The notes beneath the pieces were generated by a model. It ran no database searches, was not told where the DNA came from, and saw only the letters and a list, made by a program, of their open reading frames with translations. The translations under genes were made by a program, and so were the position numbers. From Treponema sp. (lineage in GTDB: Bacteria; Spirochaetota; Spirochaetia; Treponematales; Breznakiellaceae), in assembly GCA_031272575.1 (NCBI GenBank), contig JAISTO010000171.1, positions 1-32,652 on the forward strand: 32,652 bases of DNA, in the 5' to 3' direction. Below are positions 24,854 through 32,249 of this stretch, piece by piece. Numbering within the stretch: the first letter of the stretch is position 1; the number at the start of each line of letters is the position of its first letter.

Positions 24854-25358
24854 AGGCAAGGGCATAAAGGAATTGCCCGCGCGGGGGAGGGGAGTATGCC
24901 CCCTTTGCAAGCGGACCGGCGTGAAGGCGCTCTACGAGCAGGAACTCGAAGGCCAGAAACTGAAGATCTGCAAGATCTGCAAGGCCACTCTGAAGCACGG
25001 CAAGCGCCGCCCGGAGGAAACGCCCGCGGCGGAACCCGTGGTGAAGGCCGCCGCCGCGAAGCCGGCGCCCGCCGAGCCGGTCGTTGCGCCTCCCATCCCC
25101 GTGGAGCCGGCCGCGGCGCCGGAGACGCCGCCCGCCGCCGAGGCAGCGCCTGAGGCAGCAGCGTCCGTGGCGGCGCCTGTCGCCGAGTCGGCGCCGGCGG
25201 ACGGGGTTGCCCCTGCGGAAGAGGCCGCGCCTGCGGACGGGGCTGCGCCCGCGGACGGGGCCGCGCCTGCGGATGGGGTTGCGCCTGCGGATGAGGCGGC
25301 GCCCGCGGACGGGGCGGCGCCGGCGGACGGGGCGGCGCCTGCGGACGGGGCGGCGTAA
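24837..25358 (+). CDS. Unrecognised zinc-ribbon protein with Ala/Pro/Asp hexapeptide-repeat tail
   Basis: A 173-residue protein whose start lies inside rplQ after AGGAG, so it is the last gene of the ribosomal block. Residues 1-56 are basic, with two cysteine pairs at 21/24 (CPLC) and 45/48 (CKIC), a likely zinc ribbon. Residues 57-118 are Ala/Pro/Glu-rich. Residues 119-172 are nine hexapeptides of the APADGA type. No signal peptide is seen. The zinc ribbon next to ribosomal genes suggests binding to rRNA, ribosome or RNA polymerase, but that is inference. I do not recognise a named family. A G9 run begins just after the stop, and the next 50 bases hold only a GGCGGC/GCCGCC pair. Confidence 0.8.
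   Translation: MSKAHRGKGIKELPARGRGVCPLCKRTGVKALYEQELEGQKLKICKICKATLKHGKRRPEETPAAEPVVKAAAAKPAPAEPVVAPPIPVEPAAAPETPPAAEAAPEAAASVAAPVAESAPADGVAPAEEAAPADGAAPADGAAPADGVAPADEAAPADGAAPADGAAPADGAA
25191..25352 (+). repeat. Nine 18-base tandem repeats encoding hexapeptides
   Basis: In-frame 18-base units, GCGCCTGCGGACGGGGCG and close variants, encode APADGA with some APADGV, APAEEA and APADEA. Copy-number change would lengthen or shorten the protein in steps of six residues without shifting frame. Confidence 0.85.
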
Positions 25359-25421
25359 GGGGGGGGGCGGCTTGTCAGCTGAACGCCGCCTCTCGGCTGC
25401 TCACTCCATTGTGGGTTGATC

Positions 25422-25895
25422 ATGGTTGATTTGTTGGAGCGCATCGCTGAGGTGGGAAGCATGAATGCTGCCGGCCCCCACCTTTCCGATGTTGAAATTT
25501 TTAAGCCCTATTTCTCGTCCACAAAGGATGGGCAGAGTGTCTTAAACGAAGCTGACTTAGACCTTCAGGATGGTAATTGTACCCGGAGGGAAGTTATCAC
25601 TCGTTTTTTGCTTTTGAACGCGGTGCTCGATCAGGGGCCTGATATGGAGGGGGTCAGGCATTTGCTTGCGGACACCTTGAACCAGTTATACCGCAGGGAG
25701 CTTCGAATCCTGCATAAGCCCATTCGGTTTTTTCAGGAACTGGGAATAGCCATCGAAAAAATTGATGAAGTACACGAAGTGGTGCGCAAACTCCGGGAAC
25801 CCGAGTGGCAGAAATCAAACAAAACAACAAAGCTTTGCGCCGTGTGTGAGGCTCACAATACGCATCCAGAATGGATAGACAGGTATAGGACTTAA
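25422..25895 (+). CDS. Unknown protein upstream of a DNA methyltransferase
   Basis: A 157-residue protein from the ATG at 25422 (a TTG at 25416 is also possible). No family is recognised. It is helical in appearance, with RFLLLNAVLDQGPDMEGVRH near the middle, an LYRRELRILHKPIRFF segment, and a C-terminal CAVCEAHNTHPEW that could hold a metal. It ends 3 bases before the methyltransferase start, so the pair is co-transcribed. The sequence is visibly AT-richer than the ribosomal block. By position it could be the restriction enzyme, or a remnant of one, or an accessory protein. Only a weak ribosome site is seen. Confidence 0.6.
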   Translation: MVDLLERIAEVGSMNAAGPHLSDVEIFKPYFSSTKDGQSVLNEADLDLQDGNCTRREVITRFLLLNAVLDQGPDMEGVRHLLADTLNQLYRRELRILHKPIRFFQELGIAIEKIDEVHEVVRKLREPEWQKSNKTTKLCAVCEAHNTHPEWIDRYRT

Positions 25896-25898
25896 CCC

Positions 25899-26936
25899 AT
25901 GGCGATCAATCCTGATCTGTTTTATAATGATGATTGCATAAGCGGTGCACAAAAATATCTCAAAAATGATTCGATAGATTTGATGATCACCGATCCGCCT
26001 TACGGCATCGCGGGGAATACCCTGCACAAACACTATCATCGCGACGAAAGTAACGTCATTGACGGGTATGTTGAAATACCCTCGGCGGAATATCCGGCAT
26101 TTTCACAAAAATGGATACGCGAGGCAGAACGGGTGCTGCGGCCGGGAGGGAGCATATATATTGTCTCCGGGTGGACTCATCTGCGTCATATCCTCAATGC
26201 ATTGGCGGATACCAAATTGAAAGAGGTCAATCACATAATATGGAAATATAACTTTGGGGTGTATACGAGTCAAAAATATATTTCCTCACACTATCATATT
26301 TTATATTATGTGAAGCCTGGGGGTAAAAAAACGTTTAATACCTTTGCGTTTTTTTCAGATTCAGAAAAAACAGAAAACGGCGGCTCAGCCAATTATCTTG
26401 ATCGGGAAGATGTCTGGATACTAAACTGCGAGTACAAACCGGGGCAGATAAAAAATAAAAATGAACTGCCCCAAAAACTGCTGCAGAATCTAATTCTCTA
26501 TTCGAGCAATCCCGGGGATATGATTTGCGATTTTTTTCTGGGAAGTTTTAGTACCGCAAAATGCGCGTTTGCGCTTGGCCGCAATGCCTGCGGTTTTGAA
26601 ATAAACAAACAGGCTTTTGATTACCAGATGTCGCAGCTTGCGCATATTTCTTTTGGGAGCGATCTAAGCGAACTGCGGATTCCGCCCAAAAGTAAAGTAA
26701 TGAACCGTGGTAAAGCTTTGGCCGCGGAAGAAATTACGGCAATCGTAAAACATTATAATCACTGTTTGGGACAGGGCTGTACAAAAAGGCAGTCAGTTGA
26801 AAAGACCGCCGGCTTGGTTGGGAGGGGATACTGGTCTGTTCTGAACGTAATCGAAAAAAGGAGTCAAAATGAAAACAGCCCTCAGCATCGCGGGCTCGGA
26901 TTGTTCGGGCGGGGCGGGGATACAGGCGGATATTAA
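25899..26936 (+). CDS. DNA methyltransferase, DPPY type (N6-adenine or N4-cytosine)
   Basis: A 345-residue frame. The catalytic TDPPYG is at residues 31-36 and a SAM-binding motif I-like CDFFLGSFSTA at 210-220, in beta-class order. It is a type II-style or solitary methylase. A helix-turn-helix-like segment lies near the C-terminus. The last 22 or so residues are encoded by DNA that is also the 5' end of thiD in another frame, and look unlike the rest, so the original stop may be lost. It is AT-richer than its surroundings and probably acquired with the upstream ORF. It is not part of the type III system at 2470-7407. Confidence 0.85.
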   Translation: MAINPDLFYNDDCISGAQKYLKNDSIDLMITDPPYGIAGNTLHKHYHRDESNVIDGYVEIPSAEYPAFSQKWIREAERVLRPGGSIYIVSGWTHLRHILNALADTKLKEVNHIIWKYNFGVYTSQKYISSHYHILYYVKPGGKKTFNTFAFFSDSEKTENGGSANYLDREDVWILNCEYKPGQIKNKNELPQKLLQNLILYSSNPGDMICDFFLGSFSTAKCAFALGRNACGFEINKQAFDYQMSQLAHISFGSDLSELRIPPKSKVMNRGKALAAEEITAIVKHYNHCLGQGCTKRQSVEKTAGLVGRGYWSVLNVIEKRSQNENSPQHRGLGLFGRGGDTGGY

Positions 26937-27675
26937 AACGTTCTCGGCGCATGGGGTGTTCGGGATGAGTGTGATCGTCTCGGTGGTGGCGGAAAATACG
27001 TGCAGGGTGCTGGGCTGGGACGCGGTGCGGCCGCCCCTGATCCGCGCGCAGATCGACGCGATCTACGAGGACATCGGCACGGACGCGGTGAAGATCGGCA
27101 TGCTGCCGGATACGGTGACGATGGAGACGGTGGCGGAGAAACTCGCCGAGTATACGCCGCGCTGCATTGTGCTTGATCCGGTGATGTACGCGAAAAACGG
27201 CGCGGCGCTGATGGAGCGCGATGCAATCGACGCCCTGAAGCGGACGGTGATTCCCCGCGCGGATCTGGTGACGCCGAATATCCCGGAGGCGGAGGAACTT
27301 GCGGGCTTTGCGATTGGAGGCCCGGCGGACGCGCGGCGCGCGGCGGAAAAGATACTGGCGCTGGGCTGCGGGGCCGTGCTCGTGAAGGGGGGGCATGGCG
27401 GGACCGAGGCCGCCGAGGACCTGCTGTTTGACGGAAGCAACTTTCGCGCTTTTAGCGCGCCGCGAATCCACACGAGGAACACGCATGGGACCGGATGCAC
27501 GCTCTCGTCCGCGATTGCGGCGAATCTGGCGCTGGCTCTGCCCCTGGAAGAGGCGGTCGAAAAGGCGAAGGCGTATGTGACGGCGGCCATCGCGCACGCG
27601 CTCGACATTGGGAAGGGGCACGGGCCGACGAACCATTTTTACGCCCTGTACGAGGCGGCGGAAAAAGCCGGATGA
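26869..27675 (+). CDS. thiD: Hydroxymethylpyrimidine (phosphate) kinase
   Basis: A 268-residue ribokinase-fold enzyme of thiamine biosynthesis that phosphorylates 4-amino-5-hydroxymethyl-2-methylpyrimidine and its monophosphate. SIAGSDCSGGAGIQAD is at residues 6-21 and the catalytic GTGC loop at 207-210. The start is the ATG after AGGAG at 26856-26864, inside the methyltransferase frame, giving a 68-base overlap. No other thi gene or TPP riboswitch is seen here. Confidence 0.93.
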   Translation: MKTALSIAGSDCSGGAGIQADIKTFSAHGVFGMSVIVSVVAENTCRVLGWDAVRPPLIRAQIDAIYEDIGTDAVKIGMLPDTVTMETVAEKLAEYTPRCIVLDPVMYAKNGAALMERDAIDALKRTVIPRADLVTPNIPEAEELAGFAIGGPADARRAAEKILALGCGAVLVKGGHGGTEAAEDLLFDGSNFRAFSAPRIHTRNTHGTGCTLSSAIAANLALALPLEEAVEKAKAYVTAAIAHALDIGKGHGPTNHFYALYEAAEKAG

Positions 27676-27729
27676 AGGGGCTCCGCGGGGGGGGGGCGTA
27701 CAGCAAATTTCATTTTACCTCTCACAAAT

Positions 27730-27893
27730 ATGACTGTTCCTGAAATTATTGCGGCACTGGAACCTGAACATCCGCGCCTTACGGTACCTGCGACGAGTTT
27801 CTAAAGTTTGTCAACGGCGGCTGCCCTTTCCCCCGTGAGGACCGTCATATCAGCAGCGCTGCCGAAAGCCTTTCGTTTTGGGTGAAGAAATAA
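27730..27893 (+). pseudogene. Small frameshifted ORF, unknown
   Basis: From the ATG at 27730 the frame reads MTVPEIIAALEPEHPR, then stops early. One base over, the text continues TCDEFLKFVNGGCPFPRED and on to FWVKK and a TAA at 27891. Adding one base near 27778 would give a single product of about 54 residues. Both halves have plausible protein composition. No clear ribosome site is present and no family is recognised. The rest of the 237-base gap between thiD and the activase gene holds a G10 run (27687-27696). Confidence 0.4.
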
Positions 27894-27912
27894 CGGGGGC
27901 TGCGAGGGGGAC

Positions 27913-28878
27913 TTAGGCCGCGGTTCTGCCGGTGGCGCGCGCGGCGGGGACGAAGCGCCGCGCAAGCGCCTCGAGGCGCGTCATCTTGTCCCGCCCGATC
28001 AGCGCCGCCCCGCTGTAAGCCCAGTCTTGCGAGAGGCGCTCGTACTTATCCTTGCATAAATTGTTGAACGCGCAGAGTTCCCACTGTTCCGGCAGGGGGA
28101 GCGCGGCGAGAAAGGCCCCTATCCCCATAATGTTTGCCTCCCCATCCGTTGCCCCCTCGATGATCGGCGTACGCACCCAGAGGGGCACATGCCTGCGGGC
28201 GAGCTGCTCGTAGTTTTCAAGGATGATATGATTGTCCGCGCCGGTTATGCGCTTGTGTTCATCAACATTGAAGATTTTTATATCGTAGAGGATAAGGTCG
28301 ACATAGGGAAGGATTTCCTCGAAGCGGGAAAAAGCGCAGCAGCCCGCGGTGTCCACCGCGACGTGCACCCCCTCCCCATGCAGGATAGCGGCGAGGTCCC
28401 GCGCCGCCCCATGCTGCAGGAGCGCCTCCCCCCCCGAAAGCGTGACGCCCCCCCCTTCGTGAAAGTATGCCCTGTCCTTCAGCAGTTCTTTGGCCAGCGC
28501 TTCCGTCCGTATCCGCCTGCCCTTTACCTCGATGGCCCCGGCAGGGCATTCTTCGGTACAGCCCCCCCCCGTACCGCTTTCCGCGAGGCAGGCCGCGCAG
28601 ACTTCCCGCTCGAAGGTGATGCCGGCAGGGCCCCTTCGAAGCCCGCCCCGCCTGCAGGCCGCGCCGCAAAGCCCGCACCCAATGCAGCGCTGTTTGTGCC
28701 AGCCTATGTCGGGGGTACTGGCGATGCTCTCCGGGTTGTGGCACCAGGGGCAGCGGAGATTGCAACCCTTGAAAAAAACGGTCGTCCGCATACCGGGACC
28801 GTCCTCGGTGGAGAGACGCTGTATATCGAGTATCAGTGCTTCGCCGCTCCGCTCCGCGCCGTTGTGTGGGGCAGTCAT
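27913..28878 (-). CDS. Glycyl-radical enzyme activating protein (radical SAM)
   Basis: A 321-residue radical SAM activase that installs the glycyl radical on a partner such as pyruvate formate-lyase. The cluster motif CNLRCPWC has cysteines at 39, 43 and 46. Two ferredoxin-like 4Fe-4S sites follow, at Cys65/68/71/75 and Cys94/97/107/111. The glycine-rich GGGVTLSGGEALLQ is present. The extra clusters place it with the longer activases rather than with short PflA. I chose the ATG at 28876-28878, with AGGGA 8 bases upstream, over ATGs further upstream to 28926. No glycyl-radical enzyme gene is adjacent, so its partner is unknown. Confidence 0.88.
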   Translation of the reverse strand: MTAPHNGAERSGEALILDIQRLSTEDGPGMRTTVFFKGCNLRCPWCHNPESIASTPDIGWHKQRCIGCGLCGAACRRGGLRRGPAGITFEREVCAACLAESGTGGGCTEECPAGAIEVKGRRIRTEALAKELLKDRAYFHEGGGVTLSGGEALLQHGAARDLAAILHGEGVHVAVDTAGCCAFSRFEEILPYVDLILYDIKIFNVDEHKRITGADNHIILENYEQLARRHVPLWVRTPIIEGATDGEANIMGIGAFLAALPLPEQWELCAFNNLCKDKYERLSQDWAYSGAALIGRDKMTRLEALARRFVPAARATGRTAA

Positions 28879-28898
28879 ATTATCCATCCCTAATAATG

Positions 28899-28949
28899 AT
28901 GATAGCATACCCGCGCCGTATTGCACAAGTCAGCCGTATATGCTATAAT
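28899..28949. promoter_or_regulatory. Divergent overlapping promoters (activase / PTS EIIC)
   Basis: Plus strand: TTGCAC (28921-28926), 17-base spacer, TATAAT (28944-28949) preceded by TATGC. Minus strand: TGTGCA (28922-28927), 17-base spacer, TATCAT (28899-28904) preceded by TATGC. The two -35 boxes overlap, so the polymerases would compete. The plus-strand leader is about 12 bases. Confidence 0.6.
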
Positions 28950-28967
28950 TTTTCAAAAGGGGGAAAA

Positions 28968-30065
28968 ATGGCGGAAAACACCACTTTCCTGCGGCGGGTC
29001 GACGGGTTCTTCAAAAAACAGGGAATCATTTTCAGTTGGAACCGCATCGGCATAAAGGCGATGGGCGCCATGGCGCAGGGGCTTTTCGCGTCCCTGCTGA
29101 TCGGGACGATCATAGGCACGATCGCGGCGCAATTTCATATCGGCAAGTTGAACGAGATCGCGAATTTCGCGAAGGCGGGCGCCGGGGCCGCTATGGCGGT
29201 GGCCATCGGTTACGCGCTGGAAGCGCCGGCCTTCGTGCTCTACTCGCTCATAGCGGTAGGGGCCGCGGCGAACGGGCTCGGGGGCGCGGGGGGGCCGCTC
29301 GCGGTCTTCTTCATCGCGCTTATCGCGGTCTTCTGCGGCAAACTGGTGTCGCGTCTCACGCCGGTCGACCTCATCGTCACCCCCGCGGTGACTATCCTCG
29401 CGGGCGTGGGGGCCGCGTTCCTGCTCGCGCCCCCCATAGGCAAGGCGGCGCAGGCCATCGGCTGGGCGATCATGTGGGCCACCGAGCAGCAGCCCTTCGT
29501 CATGGGGGTCATCGTGTCCGCCATAGTGGGCATAGTGCTTACCCTGCCGATAAGTTCCGCGGCGCTCTGCGCGGCGCTCGGGCTCGTGGGCCTGGCCGGC
29601 GGGGCAGCGCTCGCCGGCTGCTGCGCTCACATGGTGGGCTTCGCCGTGGCCTCATGGCGCGAAAACAAAACCGGCGGCCTCCTCGCGCAGGGCCTGGGCA
29701 CGAGCATGCTGCAGGTGCCGAACCTTATGCGCAAGCCCGTGCTGTGGATACCGGCAGTGGCGGCCTCTCTGGTCAACGGCCCCCTGGCGACGGTGGTCTT
29801 CCGCTTAAGGATGAATGGCCCGCCCATATCCTCCGGCATGGGCACCTCCGGCCTCGTCGGGCCTATCGGGGTACTCAGCGGCTGGAAGGTCCCCTCGCAG
29901 GAGGCCCTCGCCCAGGGCGCGGCCGCCCTGTCACCCTCGGCCTTCGACTGGCTGGGGCTCCTCCTCGTGTCGCTCGTCATCCCCGCGGCGGTCGCGCTGC
30001 TCGTTTCAGAACTCATGCGCCGCGGCGGCCTTATTAAGCCGGGGGATTTGAAGATTGAGTGTTAG
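28968..30065 (+). CDS. PTS EIIC-like membrane protein
   Basis: A 365-residue polytopic membrane protein with roughly eight to ten hydrophobic segments, rich in Gly/Ala. It resembles the PTS_EIIC_2 group of putative sugar permeases, seen for example in the SSGMGTSGLVGPIGV segment and in the NGPLATVVF segment. No IIA, IIB or HPr gene lies nearby, and no phosphorylatable Cys/His domain is attached, so sugar transport by phosphorelay is not certain. I chose the ATG at 28968, preceded by AAGGGGG, over the longer frame from 28836, which reads through the promoter. Confidence 0.7.
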   Translation: MAENTTFLRRVDGFFKKQGIIFSWNRIGIKAMGAMAQGLFASLLIGTIIGTIAAQFHIGKLNEIANFAKAGAGAAMAVAIGYALEAPAFVLYSLIAVGAAANGLGGAGGPLAVFFIALIAVFCGKLVSRLTPVDLIVTPAVTILAGVGAAFLLAPPIGKAAQAIGWAIMWATEQQPFVMGVIVSAIVGIVLTLPISSAALCAALGLVGLAGGAALAGCCAHMVGFAVASWRENKTGGLLAQGLGTSMLQVPNLMRKPVLWIPAVAASLVNGPLATVVFRLRMNGPPISSGMGTSGLVGPIGVLSGWKVPSQEALAQGAAALSPSAFDWLGLLLVSLVIPAAVALLVSELMRRGGLIKPGDLKIEC

Positions 30066-30089
30066 AGGGGATGCTCGTGGAGCGCCCCC

Positions 30090-30119
30090 TTGCGCAAAGA
30101 TACCCTTTCACCCTATACT
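30090..30119 (+). promoter_or_regulatory. Possible promoter of the PEP carboxykinase gene
   Basis: TTGCGC (30090-30095), an 18-base spacer and TATACT (30114-30119), in the 108-base gap after the PTS gene. The leader would be about 50 bases. Confidence 0.45.
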
Positions 30120-30173
30120 ACCCCTGAACAAGGCGGGCCGCCTCCGCGGTTTGCCTTCATAAGGAGAATGTTG

Positions 30174-32003
30174 ATGGAACTTCAAAATTTGAAGCATGCG
30201 GGCCTGAAAAAATGGATTGAAGAGGCTGCGGCCCTTATGGCCCCGGATTCGGTGGTGATCTGCGACGGAAGTCAGGCGGAATACGACCGGATGATACAGA
30301 TTACCGTGGACGCGGGGCTTGCGACACGGCTTAATCCCGCCAAAAAGCCCAACTCGGTGCTTTACCGCTCCGACCCGTCGGATGTGGCGCGTGTGGAAAA
30401 CCGCACCTTCATTGCCAGCAAGAGCAAGGACGACGCGGGCCCCACGAACAACTGGATCGACCCCGCGGAACTGAAGCACACGATGACGGACTTGTACCGC
30501 GGCAGCATGAAGGGGCGCGTCATGTACGTGATCCCCTTCTCGATGGGGCCGATAGGCTCCGGCATCGCGAAGATCGGCGTGCAGATCACCGACAGCCCCT
30601 ACGTGGTGGCCAATATGCACATCATGGCGCGGGTCGGCACGAAGGTGCTGGACGTGCTCGGCACGGACGGCTTCTATGTGCCGTGCTACCATTCGGTCGG
30701 CAAGCCGCTCGCCCCGGGCGAAAAGGACGCGGGCAAGTGGCCCTGCGCCCCTATCGACAAGAAATACATCTCGCACTTCCCGGAGACCCGCGAGATCTGG
30801 TCCTACGGCTCCGGCTACGGCGGCAACGCGCTCCTGGGCAAGAAGTGCCTGGCCCTGCGCATCGCCAGCGTTTTGGCGCGGGATGAAGGCTGGCTCGCCG
30901 AGCACATGCTCATCCTCAAAATCACCAACCCAAAGGGCGAAGTGAAATACATCACCGGCGCGTTCCCGTCCGCCTGCGGCAAGACGAACCTGGCCATGCT
31001 CATTCCGACGCTGCCCGGCTGGAAGGTGGAGACCGTGGGCGACGACATCGCCTGGATGAAGTTCGGCGCGGACGGCCGGCTCTACGCGATCAACCCGGAG
31101 GCGGGCTTCTTCGGCGTGGCCCCGGGCACCAACAACGAGAGCAACTACAACGCCATGCAGTCCTGCGCGAAAAACTCCATTTTCACCAACTGCGGCCTCA
31201 CCGAGGACGGGGACATCTGGTGGGAGATGATAGGCCACGGCGCGCCCGGCAAGACGATCATCGACTGGAAGGGGCAGACCCGCCCCGCGCCCCAGACGGA
31301 CAAGTCCCCCAAAGGCGAGGAGATCGCGCACCCCAACGCGCGCTTCACCGCGCCCGCAAAGCAGTGCCCCTGCATTGCGCCGGAATGGGAAGACCCCAAA
31401 GGCGTGCCCATCAGCGCGTTCCTCTTCGGCGGGCGCAGGCCCAGCACCATCCCCCTCGTGAACCAGAGCCTCAACTGGGCGCATGGCGTCTTCATGGGCT
31501 CCATCGTGGGCAGCGAGGTGACGGCCGCCGTCATTTCCGATCAGGTCGGCCAGGTGCGCCGCGACCCCTTCGCCATGCTCCCCTTCTGCGGCTACCACAT
31601 GGGCGACTACTTCAAGCACTGGCTCAAACTCGGCGCGTCGCACGACGAGTCCAAACTGCCGAAGATTTTCTTCGTCAACTGGTTCCGCAAAAACGACGAC
31701 GGCAAGTTCATCTGGCCCGGCTACGGGGACAACTCCCGCGTGCTCGCCTGGATTTTCGACCGCTGCGACGGCAAGGACAACTACGTGCAAACCGCCATCG
31801 GCAACCTGCCCAAGCCCGAAGCGATCGCGCGCCCGGACGGCGTCAGCGAGGCCGACCTGAAAGCGATCACCAGTGTTGACATCGAAGGCTGGAAAAAGGA
31901 GATCGCCGACGTGCGCAAGAACCACTACCCCAAATTCGGTGACAAACTGCCCGCGGAGTTGTACGCGGAACTCGACGCCATCGAAAAGCGGCTGAACGCG
32001 TAA
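30174..32003 (+). CDS. pckG: Phosphoenolpyruvate carboxykinase (GTP)
   Basis: A 609-residue GTP-dependent enzyme interconverting oxaloacetate and phosphoenolpyruvate, central to gluconeogenesis or, in fermenters, CO2 fixation toward succinate. The nucleotide loop FPSACGKTNLAM spans residues 264-275, with the reactive cysteine in ACGKTN. GDD at 289-291 is kinase motif 2, and the FFVNWFRKNDDGKFIWPGYG segment is a signature of the GTP type. I chose the ATG at 30174, because AAGGAG is 7 bases upstream and only 1 base from the ATG at 30168. Length is normal. Confidence 0.95.
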   Translation: MELQNLKHAGLKKWIEEAAALMAPDSVVICDGSQAEYDRMIQITVDAGLATRLNPAKKPNSVLYRSDPSDVARVENRTFIASKSKDDAGPTNNWIDPAELKHTMTDLYRGSMKGRVMYVIPFSMGPIGSGIAKIGVQITDSPYVVANMHIMARVGTKVLDVLGTDGFYVPCYHSVGKPLAPGEKDAGKWPCAPIDKKYISHFPETREIWSYGSGYGGNALLGKKCLALRIASVLARDEGWLAEHMLILKITNPKGEVKYITGAFPSACGKTNLAMLIPTLPGWKVETVGDDIAWMKFGADGRLYAINPEAGFFGVAPGTNNESNYNAMQSCAKNSIFTNCGLTEDGDIWWEMIGHGAPGKTIIDWKGQTRPAPQTDKSPKGEEIAHPNARFTAPAKQCPCIAPEWEDPKGVPISAFLFGGRRPSTIPLVNQSLNWAHGVFMGSIVGSEVTAAVISDQVGQVRRDPFAMLPFCGYHMGDYFKHWLKLGASHDESKLPKIFFVNWFRKNDDGKFIWPGYGDNSRVLAWIFDRCDGKDNYVQTAIGNLPKPEAIARPDGVSEADLKAITSVDIEGWKKEIADVRKNHYPKFGDKLPAELYAELDAIEKRLNA

Positions 32004-32031
32004 CTTGGGCATTGCTGGTGCCCCCCCCTGG

Positions 32032-32046
32032 CCCCCCAGAGGGGGG
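32032..32046 (+). terminator. Possible weak terminator after pckG
   Basis: A C6/G6 stem with loop AGA follows pckG by about 30 bases. The tail ATTTGCTTCT is only moderately T-rich. The rest of 32004-32104 is C-rich, with no gene. Confidence 0.35.
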
Positions 32047-32104
32047 GATTTGCTTCTACTCCCTACTCCCTACCCCCCTCCTTGCTAATTTTTGCGAAAT
32101 GTGC

Positions 32105-32110
32105 TATACT
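32105..32110 (+). promoter_or_regulatory. -10 element upstream of the secreted protein gene
   Basis: TGTGCTATACT has an extended -10 with TATACT at 32105-32110. Transcription would begin near 32117, where an ATG also lies. That ATG opens a frame ending at 32290 with no recognisable product, so 32117-32249 is more likely leader. A GC-rich stretch at 32181-32215 could fold. Confidence 0.45.
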
Positions 32111-32249
32111 TGTAACATGACCATGCGTTTTCATTATGCGGCGGCAAGCGCGCTTTGTGCCGCCCGCAAACCTCTTTTCCGCGGCCGCGGTGCTGGCGGC
32201 GGCGGCGCGGCGGTTTTCTCCAAAACCTCCATGCGGGGGGAAGCCGTTA

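Noticed and set aside
25191..25352. CRISPR array
   Set aside because: The 18-base units are contiguous without spacers and lie in frame inside a coding sequence.
26800..26868. TPP riboswitch before thiD
   Set aside because: The upstream DNA is methyltransferase coding sequence, and no CUGAGA-type thi-box was seen.
30108..32012. 634-codon antisense frame opposite pckG
   Set aside because: pckG has all catalytic motifs in the plus strand. The antisense product is Val/Ala/Gly/His-rich with no domain.
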